The notes below the pieces were generated by a model, which was not told where the DNA came from, searched no databases, and saw only the letters and a program-made list of their open reading frames with translations. Shown here in pieces: positions 25,263-31,814 of a DNA stretch of 64,000 nucleotides; position 1 is the first letter of the stretch; every line of letters starts with the position of its first letter. The DNA comes from Candidatus Gugararchaeum adminiculabundum (GTDB lineage: Archaea > Micrarchaeota > Micrarchaeia > Burarchaeales > Gugararchaeaceae): NCBI GenBank assembly GCA_902384795.1, contig CABMDC010000010.1:1-64000 (forward strand). The letters run 5' to 3'. Position numbers and translations under genes: made by a program.

Positions 25263-27281
25263 ATGCTAAAATCACTCATGGCGGGTACGAAGGACGCATC
25301 GAAGAAACTGCCGGTTTGGGAAAAGACTGGCGAGGCGTATTTTGATGGCTTCCCGAAATTCTACGCATGTTTAGGGGGCTACCCCAGAACACAACCTGGG
25401 GCTGAAAACTTTTTCAGGCTCGAGAACAAGGATCCTCCCCCTGACGAAGTCCTGCATGGCAGAAGACACCCTGCCTTTATCATAGACCCGCAACTGATAA
25501 GCCACACAATTAACAAGACATATGTTTCGCCGGGCTGGAAGAACGGCGTTGATTCCTCATTCCTTGACATAATAGCAGTTGTGAAAACTTATGAAGCGCT
25601 TTATCCCGACCTTGCCCCTGCCGAGATACTCCATATGGCGCTAGGCACAATTATTTCTTATACAGATGTGAGTGGCCAAAGCAACGTGGCAAGGGTTGAT
25701 CCGCGCATTGTGCTAAAGAACATTTCGAAGATAGTGGGAGTTGGTAAGAGTAAAGATGTGGAGGTAACAGCGGCAGCAGTGAAGATGGCAGAAAATAGGG
25801 ATAGAACACTCGATAAAAAGAACGTAATGCTGTTTTCAGGAAACTCCGGCATTAATTATTCGTCTATAGGACTGACGGTGTTTCCCGGAGGGCTATTTGC
25901 CTTCAAACCAGGGCACGTTCTAACTTTTCTACTTTCGGCGTATGACACAAATGCCAATGTTAAGGACGAATCGCTTCTTCGGATGCAGCAGTGGTGGTAT
26001 TTGGCATTGAACCTCTTCTCAAGCCAGATCCAAACACATGATCCGACCACATTGAAGCGCTTCCCAGTTATATCCCCGCCACTTGCTGTTCTTGCTCCGA
26101 GATTTTTCTCTGAAAAAGAATTCGGAAAGCACAACTACGAAAATGCAAGCATGTCCCCCGACCAAATTGGATCTGATGTGTTCTCGCGTGCGTACAGGAC
26201 AGTTAGCAACGGGCTCATTTTCTGGCTGAAACCTGGGATTCTGCGTGATTGGCGTGATGCCGATAAAGCAACCGGAACGTCAAATCCCAGTCTGCTCAGG
26301 GGGGGTCGAGTTATGAAGCTGCCGCTAACTTTCCTGAGGACCTTTGAGCATGCCATTGGGGCCAAGGATGAGCAAATCAATAAATTATTTAGTGCGGGTG
26401 GAAAAGTAGACTTGCGCGGCGAGAATCGACTTGACTGGGAAAGGTATCATGAAGACATGTCTGGCGATATGCTCGGACTGGCGCTCATTGACTATATCAA
26501 GGAGAAGGGATGCTCTGGCAAGGGGCCCAAGATTTCAGAAATTCTCGCTGGATTTTTTGACCAGCTTCTTGGCAAGTATATAGAAGGATTCGAAACCTAT
26601 GCGAAGAAGTACCCCGCGTATGCTGGCGAATACAAGCGGTGTATCGAAGAGTTGCGCAAGGCGAAAAAGGAACTTTCAGCGCAAGGAAATATTGCTGATG
26701 ACAAGCTGATGAAGAAGCTCAAGATTGACGCACTTGTCAACGCAGCGCTCTATTACTACACCTATAATGAATATGCCAAGGATTTCCTGCACACTGCGCT
26801 GAACACGGAAAGCCTGCTGAAGAAATTCGAGAAAACTGAAAAGAATAAGGGAGAAACAAGAGCGAGGATAAGAGAATTGATAAAAATTATTTTGGACCCA
26901 AACTCGCCTCCTTTTGGTTTCGTAACTGCGAGAAATGAATTCACAGATATTTTATGCACGCTTAAAGGGGACACTGACTTGCGAGTGAAGAGTAATGTTG
27001 AAGACAAGCTTAAAATCACGAAAAAAATCCGCGAAATCACTGATTTAATGGGGGAAAATCGGCCACAGATCAACTTCCTCAATGATTCGCTTTCTAAACT
27101 TTCAGCCATGATCGGCACTCCGCAGAAAGACCTTGAGAAACAGATAAAACAGCTAGCGGATACCGAAACAGTTTTCAGGAAAAGTTCTCAAGACAAGCTC
27201 GCATTCGTTGAGAAACTATTTAGTGTAAGTGAGAATAAGCAGACTCTTATCAAAGAGCGTCAGGCAACTATGACGCACTAG
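25263..27281 (+). CDS. Large soluble protein of unknown family
   Basis: 672 residues with no signal peptide or transmembrane helix. Residues 1-330 are mixed alpha/beta and include PPPDEVLHGRRHPAFIIDP, DIIAVVKTYEALYPDLAPAE and QQWWYLALNLFSSQIQTHD; residues 380-672 are mostly helical and charged with coiled-coil character near the end. I do not recognise it. It lies between the cyclo-ligase and purN, 29 nt after the former, and breaks the one-carbon gene run, so it may be a later insertion. Confidence 0.65.
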   Translation: MLKSLMAGTKDASKKLPVWEKTGEAYFDGFPKFYACLGGYPRTQPGAENFFRLENKDPPPDEVLHGRRHPAFIIDPQLISHTINKTYVSPGWKNGVDSSFLDIIAVVKTYEALYPDLAPAEILHMALGTIISYTDVSGQSNVARVDPRIVLKNISKIVGVGKSKDVEVTAAAVKMAENRDRTLDKKNVMLFSGNSGINYSSIGLTVFPGGLFAFKPGHVLTFLLSAYDTNANVKDESLLRMQQWWYLALNLFSSQIQTHDPTTLKRFPVISPPLAVLAPRFFSEKEFGKHNYENASMSPDQIGSDVFSRAYRTVSNGLIFWLKPGILRDWRDADKATGTSNPSLLRGGRVMKLPLTFLRTFEHAIGAKDEQINKLFSAGGKVDLRGENRLDWERYHEDMSGDMLGLALIDYIKEKGCSGKGPKISEILAGFFDQLLGKYIEGFETYAKKYPAYAGEYKRCIEELRKAKKELSAQGNIADDKLMKKLKIDALVNAALYYYTYNEYAKDFLHTALNTESLLKKFEKTEKNKGETRARIRELIKIILDPNSPPFGFVTARNEFTDILCTLKGDTDLRVKSNVEDKLKITKKIREITDLMGENRPQINFLNDSLSKLSAMIGTPQKDLEKQIKQLADTETVFRKSSQDKLAFVEKLFSVSENKQTLIKERQATMTH

Positions 27282-27316
27282 CACTCGAAAAGGCTTAAAT
27301 GAATGAGAAGATGGCT

Positions 27317-27958
27317 ATGGCAAAAATCAGGATTGCGGTTCTTGCGAGCGGGAATGGCTCGGATTTCCAGTCAATTATTGACGGAGTGGAAGCCAAGAAA
27401 GTGAATGCCGAGATTGTGGCGCTTATCACGGATAATCCGAACGCGAACGCGTTGAACAGGGCGAAAAAGCACGGGATTGCTTCCCAGGTGATTGATTTCA
27501 AGAGCTATTCTGACAGGATGAAATTTGATTTGGATGTGAAAAAGAAATTGGATGAACTGAAGCTGGATTTGGTCGTGCTTGCAGGTTATATGAAACTGAT
27601 TAAGAGCAAAGAGTGGCTAAAGGACTATGCCGGGAAAATGATTAATATTCATCCTTCGCTTTTGCCGAAGTTTCCAGGGGCGCATGGCCAGCAGGATGCG
27701 TTTGAAACAGGCGAAAAAGTGAGCGGCTATACCATCCATTTTGTGGATGATTCGCTGGATGGAGGGCCGATTATTCTGCAGGAGAAGGTGGACATTTCAA
27801 ATTGCAAAAGTGTGGATGAAGTGAAGGCGAAAATCCTTGCCCAGGAGCACGTGGGACTGCCGAAAGTTGTGGACATGTTTTCCAAGGGCGGATTTGTAAT
27901 AGAGGAAGGGAAAAAAGGGGAAATGAAAAGAGCGAAGTTTGTGCCGGATAAGCAGTAG
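27317..27958 (+). CDS. purN: Phosphoribosylglycinamide formyltransferase PurN
   Basis: 213 residues from the ATG at 27317 (MAKIRIAVLASGNGSDFQ, the usual family start; ATGs at 27299 and 27311 are alternatives). Catalytic features are the N/H/D set: INIHPSLLPKFPGAHG, with the Asp in HFVDDSLDGGPII. It formylates GAR with formyl-THF. The last 14 codons (about KKGEMKRAKFVPDK) are repeated downstream at 28540-28580 as a 41-bp copy with one mismatch, so the present C-terminus looks like the product of an insertion that rebuilt the gene end. Confidence 0.93.
   Translation: MAKIRIAVLASGNGSDFQSIIDGVEAKKVNAEIVALITDNPNANALNRAKKHGIASQVIDFKSYSDRMKFDLDVKKKLDELKLDLVVLAGYMKLIKSKEWLKDYAGKMINIHPSLLPKFPGAHGQQDAFETGEKVSGYTIHFVDDSLDGGPIILQEKVDISNCKSVDEVKAKILAQEHVGLPKVVDMFSKGGFVIEEGKKGEMKRAKFVPDKQ
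27911..27951 (+). repeat. 41-bp direct repeat, copy 1 (inside purN)
   Basis: Identical to 28540-28580 except for one base (A against G in the AAATGA[A/G]AAG segment). It encodes the C-terminal KKGEMKRAKFVPDK of PurN. Confidence 0.9.
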
Positions 27959-28002
27959 ATAGTATTATAAGTGATATATTGTATATATTATTGGATGATA
28001 CT

Positions 28003-28254
28003 ATGAATGTTAACTTGGGTGCATATTACGAGCAGAAACTACAGGAGATTATGGCTAAAGGAGTTGCTTCGAACAAGACTGAAGCTTTGAGAATGGCGGT
28101 TATAGCTTATGAGCGGATGCTTGAAGCGGAAGAAGAGAGGCTGGTTGTCCAAAGAATAGCGAAAGATGAGGAGCGATGGAAGAAAACCGGGGCTAAATGG
28201 ACTAGCTTTGATGAAGTGCTAAGAAGAAACAAGATGGACAAAAAAGACCTTTAA
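28003..28254 (+). CDS. Probable antitoxin of a RelE-type toxin-antitoxin pair
   Basis: 83 residues from the ATG at 28003. The N-terminal MNVNLGAYYEQKLQEIM and SNKTEALRMAVIAYERM have the strand-helix-helix pattern of ribbon-helix-helix DNA-binding antitoxins; the C-terminal half is charged and would wrap the toxin. An A/T-rich TATA-like tract about 26 nt upstream suggests its own leaderless promoter. It is 14 nt before the toxin gene. Confidence 0.7.
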   Translation: MNVNLGAYYEQKLQEIMAKGVASNKTEALRMAVIAYERMLEAEEERLVVQRIAKDEERWKKTGAKWTSFDEVLRRNKMDKKDL

Positions 28255-28268
28255 AGCGTGATTTCTGC

Positions 28269-28535
28269 ATGTACGAGATTTCTTTTTCTGAAGATGCCTT
28301 AGGGGAATTTGAGGAACTTGACGGCTCGGTTAAGAAAGTCTTTGCGAAACATATTAAAAAGATAAGCAATAACCCTCCAAAAAAATTCCTGGGCGGGGGG
28401 AGCGGTATTGCAGTGGAATGGGTGGGCCAGGGAAAGATCGCCTGCAGAGTGAATGAAAGCGAGAATGAGATTAGAATACTGCATATTTTTACAACGCATA
28501 AAGAATATGAGGCTTGGTACAGGATGCTTTTGTAA
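28269..28535 (+). CDS. RelE/ParE-superfamily toxin
   Basis: 88 residues with the compact RelE fold pattern: N-terminal YEISFSEDALGEFEEL helix, then VKKVFAKHIKKI, the KIACRVNESENEIRILHIFTTHKEYEAWY sheet with basic residues. Such toxins cleave mRNA at the ribosome. With the antitoxin it forms a module of about 590 bp flanked by the purN direct repeats. Confidence 0.75.
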   Translation: MYEISFSEDALGEFEELDGSVKKVFAKHIKKISNNPPKKFLGGGSGIAVEWVGQGKIACRVNESENEIRILHIFTTHKEYEAWYRMLL

Positions 28536-28539
28536 TAGT

Positions 28540-28580
28540 AAAAAAGGGGAAATGAGAAGAGCGAAGTTTGTGCCGGATAA
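28540..28580 (+). repeat. 41-bp direct repeat, copy 2 (downstream of the toxin gene)
   Basis: 40 of 41 bases match copy 1 at 27911-27951. The two copies bracket the toxin-antitoxin module and look like an insertion-associated duplication. Confidence 0.9.
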
Positions 28581-28587
28581 AGCTTAA
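28540..28587 (+). pseudogene. Orphaned 3' end of purN
   Basis: In the purN reading frame this copy reads KKGEMRRAKFVPDKA followed by TAA, a plausible original purN terminus that was displaced when the toxin-antitoxin module arrived. Its TAA overlaps the stop of the convergent gene at 28584. Confidence 0.7.
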
Positions 28588-29444
28588 TTTTTTGAAGCGA
28601 ACGGGGGATCGGTTATCATCAAGTCAAAGAATCTTGGGTCGCCTAGTTGTTTTTGTATGAACTCTTTCACAGTACACTCTTTGTAATGTCGCTTCATGCC
28701 CAAATCAGCTTCAGTTTCGAGGATATACTGAAGACCGCCTTTTGCATTAGGATAAGAATATTGGTTGTGCTTGTTTCGTACTCCGATTATCAGGCTCTGG
28801 ACGAAACCAAGAGCTACCTGTTGCAAGGCTGGTCGGTAGGGAGCGCAGCATAACGCATTGATTGCAAGCAGTTGCAGATGGAGCGCAGGCGCTTCGTCAA
28901 CCCAGCGCCTTAATTCGATTAGTGAACGCAGATCAATGTTTTGAGAAAGCTGCCGTATCCTTAGTTGCGTTGTTCCTCTGGCAATCTGCCAAGTAGTTTT
29001 GTTGGCTCTTGTGCTGAGTGCGAGAACGAGATCGTTGAAATCTTTTTCTTCGAAAGTTTTAATTTTCATATGTTGTATGGCAGAACTTGTTAATTCGAAA
29101 GTGGCCATGTCTGCTTTGGATCGGGAATCTGAACCGATCCAGGCTTCTTCTGACCATCGAACAAGTTCATAATAAGCGTTTTGCCGTTCTGCTCCAGCTG
29201 TAGTTTTCAGCTGGGTTATGAGCGTGTCAATCCTCTTGCCAGCAAGGCTGAGAACCAGCTCTTTTTCATCTTTTTTATAGCGAGTGAAAACATTGGCTCG
29301 CTGCTGATCGGCAATCCTGGCGCTTTTCTCCATTACCTCGTAGAATGATTTATTGCCCGGAGTTTGGTACATTTCCCGTACTGCATCCATCCTTCTTCCG
29401 CGGATGAGAGAATTGAGCGAAGCTTGTTTTGTCATTTGGCGCAC
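28584..29444 (-). CDS. Helical protein of unknown function
   Basis: 286 residues from the GTG at 29444 (283 from the ATG at 29435). Almost entirely helical and charged, no signal peptide or membrane helix, with NAYYELVRWSEEAWIGSD and LRSLIELRRWVDEAPALHLQL as recognisable helical blocks. No family recognised. It ends inside the region adjoining the displaced purN terminus, so it may belong to the same accessory patch as the toxin-antitoxin pair. Confidence 0.55.
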   Translation of the reverse strand: MRQMTKQASLNSLIRGRRMDAVREMYQTPGNKSFYEVMEKSARIADQQRANVFTRYKKDEKELVLSLAGKRIDTLITQLKTTAGAERQNAYYELVRWSEEAWIGSDSRSKADMATFELTSSAIQHMKIKTFEEKDFNDLVLALSTRANKTTWQIARGTTQLRIRQLSQNIDLRSLIELRRWVDEAPALHLQLLAINALCCAPYRPALQQVALGFVQSLIIGVRNKHNQYSYPNAKGGLQYILETEADLGMKRHYKECTVKEFIQKQLGDPRFFDLMITDPPFASKN

Positions 29445-29532
29445 CGGTAAAATGTGTCTTGTAGTAGTATTTAGTGGACACTAGTTTAAAATCGTTCTGC
29501 GGGCGCTAAATTGCCGGATTGAACTGGGCGGC

Positions 29533-30738
29533 TTACAGCGAATCAAACTGCTGCTTTGTCAAGCCAAATCTTTCCCAGAATGGTTTCGCATTCTTAGAAA
29601 TTATGGACTTGTAGCGCTCGATTCTTTCAATCGCGGTTTTCTGCAGGAACTCCTTTGCCTGCTGGCTATCCCCGCCGTTCTGCACTGCGATTGGAAGCGC
29701 TTCCTGGAAAATTGCACGGCCGCCGAACATGCCGCTGCAGCCGTTCTTGGTCGAGAAATCTATGTTCTTTTCGAATTCCTTGTCCTTTACCCCGGCCGAG
29801 AGCATGACCCAGGGGGTTGCGCACTCCCTGTCCAGCCTCTTGCATGCTTCGGTGATTATCTGGTCTGCTGAAGCTGACTCTGGAAGCCCGAGCTTCCATG
29901 CCATGTGCTTTCTTGTTTCCTCAACCTGTTCATTCGTAACTTTGTTTGCTGTAGCGAATTCAGGCAAAAGGAATTTCAAATCTACTGGGAATTCGACTTT
30001 GAAAACATCGCAGATGGAACTGAGGTCCCTGGTTGTTTGGAGGACTATGTCGAATTTCTGCTTTGCGAAATCAATGTTCTTTTTGTCGCTCTTCTTCTGC
30101 CCGTTTGCGTCCAATACGAAAAAGAAGCTCATGGGCTCGAGCAACAGAGGAATGTCTTTTTCATTGCTCACTTCATAGAGAATTTTGAGCCTGCGGGCCT
30201 GCTCGCGCGCGTGCGCTGGCTCGTGAATCGGATTGTAATTCAGCAGGAGCTTGATTGCGTGTGCGCCCTTTGCCTTGAGGAAATCGAATGCTTTTCCTAC
30301 GCGCTGCTTGTATTCTGCATCGCTCCCCTGGCTTCTTTCGCCGCCCTCGGGAATCGGTTCGAAGTAAATCATATTGCCCTGCTTGTCAGTGACGCTTGTG
30401 CTTGCTTCCAATTTCAGGAGAAGGCCCGTAGCCTTGTCAACATGGGGAATTCCTTTTATTCCATAGGGGGTTGTGTCCAAAAGAATTGCGCTCACATTTT
30501 TTGATGCGATTGCCGCGAACTGGGTTTTGAGCGGGGAGGCGACTGCGATTATTTCATCCTCGGTGATTTGCTTTGCGTCCACTCCCTTTTTCTTTGCGAG
30601 CTCGTCCTTGATCGCCTTCTGGAAAGAGCCCACCTGGTCAACTGCGAACACCTGGAAATAGCCGTTCCTGGTGATTTTCTTAAGCCCAGCGATTTTGCCT
30701 TTTCCCATGTTCTTGAAATAGTTTGCCTTGACAGCCAT
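29533..30738 (-). CDS. Class I aldolase of the LacD/tagatose-1,6-bisphosphate family, probable fructose-1,6-bisphosphate aldolase
   Basis: 401 residues from the ATG at 30738, preceded by GAGGGGAT as a ribosome-binding site. The (beta/alpha)8 barrel has VFAVDQVGSFQ, the HAIKLLLNYNP segment and the Schiff-base strand VFKVEFPVDLK, then WVMLSAGV and GGRAIFQEA at the phosphate site. LacD-type enzymes split tagatose- or related ketose-1,6-bisphosphates. Because a separate FBPase lies divergently next door, use as a glycolytic/gluconeogenic aldolase is likely. About 70 residues longer than typical LacD. Confidence 0.8.
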   Translation of the reverse strand: MAVKANYFKNMGKGKIAGLKKITRNGYFQVFAVDQVGSFQKAIKDELAKKKGVDAKQITEDEIIAVASPLKTQFAAIASKNVSAILLDTTPYGIKGIPHVDKATGLLLKLEASTSVTDKQGNMIYFEPIPEGGERSQGSDAEYKQRVGKAFDFLKAKGAHAIKLLLNYNPIHEPAHAREQARRLKILYEVSNEKDIPLLLEPMSFFFVLDANGQKKSDKKNIDFAKQKFDIVLQTTRDLSSICDVFKVEFPVDLKFLLPEFATANKVTNEQVEETRKHMAWKLGLPESASADQIITEACKRLDRECATPWVMLSAGVKDKEFEKNIDFSTKNGCSGMFGGRAIFQEALPIAVQNGGDSQQAKEFLQKTAIERIERYKSIISKNAKPFWERFGLTKQQFDSL

Positions 30739-30786
30739 ACAAGATCCCCTCACGAAAAGTTGAATGCAAATTGATTCAATTCAAAA

Positions 30787-30796
30787 GTTTTTAATG
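30787..30796. promoter_or_regulatory. A/T-rich core of the aldolase/FBPase divergent promoter
   Basis: GTTTTTAATG lies in the 89-nt gap between the two divergent genes and is spaced suitably for FBPase on the plus strand (start about 36 nt on) and for the aldolase on the minus strand, so both may share one control region. Confidence 0.35.
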
Positions 30797-30827
30797 GTTT
30801 GTCTGCAAAGAGAAATTAGGTGAAAAT

Positions 30828-31742
30828 GTGGCAGAAAAACCTTCCTTAAAGCAGCATTTGTCTGGCCTGAAGGACAGGCAGCTCGCTGAATTGATTTACT
30901 CGATTAGCACGCTTTCCCAGGATGTGCGCAAGGAATTCCCGCACAGGCTGATTACCGAGAACGCGCAGATGAACAAGTATGGGGAGATTGCCAAGGAACT
31001 GGACACCTGGACGAATGAATTCTTCTGCAATGCAATGCTCAGGACCAAACTGGTCAGGGCGGTTTATTCCGAGGAATTGGAAGAGCCGCGCCTGGGCGAT
31101 AAAAACGGGCCGTTTGTGGTGACCATTGACCCGCTGGACGGGAGCTCGAATATTGCCACGAATAATCCGTTTGGCACTATTATTGGAATCTGGAAAAAGG
31201 ATTTGCCTGCAAAAGGAAGCGAGCAGGTGGCGAGCCTGTACAAATTGTACGGGCCGATTACCACGCTGGTTTATACTACTAAGGAAACGGGGAAGGTTGC
31301 GGAGTTTGTAAAGCACAGGAAGGGTGAGATTGAGTATTTCCTGCTTTATGACAATATGAAGCTGCCAGAGCCCGGGAGCGTTTATGGGATTGGTGGAAGC
31401 CCGATTGAGTTTGATGACAAGTATAATGACTTTTTTAGGAGACTGGTGTTTGAGCACAAACTGAAAAATAGATATTGCGGGGCATTTGTTGGAGACTTTT
31501 CGCAGGTGCTGCACTATGGCGGGTATTTCGCATACCCTGGCACCCCGAAGAAGCCCCAGGGAAAGTTGCGCTTATTCTATGAAGGGAACCCCATGAGCCT
31601 GATTATTGAAAATGCGGGCGGGGCGAGCTCGAATGGGTTCAAGAGCGTGCTGGATGTGACAGGAGACGATATTGATGCGCGCACGCCGGTGCACATCGGG
31701 AACAGGCACATAATCAAGGAGCTCGAAGAAATGCTGCGCTAG
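30828..31742 (+). CDS. fbp: Fructose-1,6-bisphosphatase, class I
   Basis: 304 residues, GTG start. The metal site TIDPLDGSSNIATNNPFG and the substrate segment YEGNPMSLIIENAGG are diagnostic of class I FBPase, a type common in bacteria and eukaryotes; many archaea use the bifunctional class V enzyme instead. It removes the 1-phosphate from fructose-1,6-bisphosphate in gluconeogenesis. It is transcribed away from the aldolase gene across a short shared promoter region. Confidence 0.93.
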   Translation: MAEKPSLKQHLSGLKDRQLAELIYSISTLSQDVRKEFPHRLITENAQMNKYGEIAKELDTWTNEFFCNAMLRTKLVRAVYSEELEEPRLGDKNGPFVVTIDPLDGSSNIATNNPFGTIIGIWKKDLPAKGSEQVASLYKLYGPITTLVYTTKETGKVAEFVKHRKGEIEYFLLYDNMKLPEPGSVYGIGGSPIEFDDKYNDFFRRLVFEHKLKNRYCGAFVGDFSQVLHYGGYFAYPGTPKKPQGKLRLFYEGNPMSLIIENAGGASSNGFKSVLDVTGDDIDARTPVHIGNRHIIKELEEMLR

Positions 31743-31781
31743 GCGCAGATTGGTAGTAGAACGAGGAAGGATAGGGGAAAG

Positions 31782-31791
31782 GGATTATAAC
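31782..31791 (+). promoter_or_regulatory. TATA box of the cyclase gene
   Basis: GGATTATAAC is centred 28 nt before the ATG at 31815, giving a leaderless transcript independent of fbp. Confidence 0.5.
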
Positions 31792-31814
31792 CTGTCTTGC
31801 TATAATTTACAACT

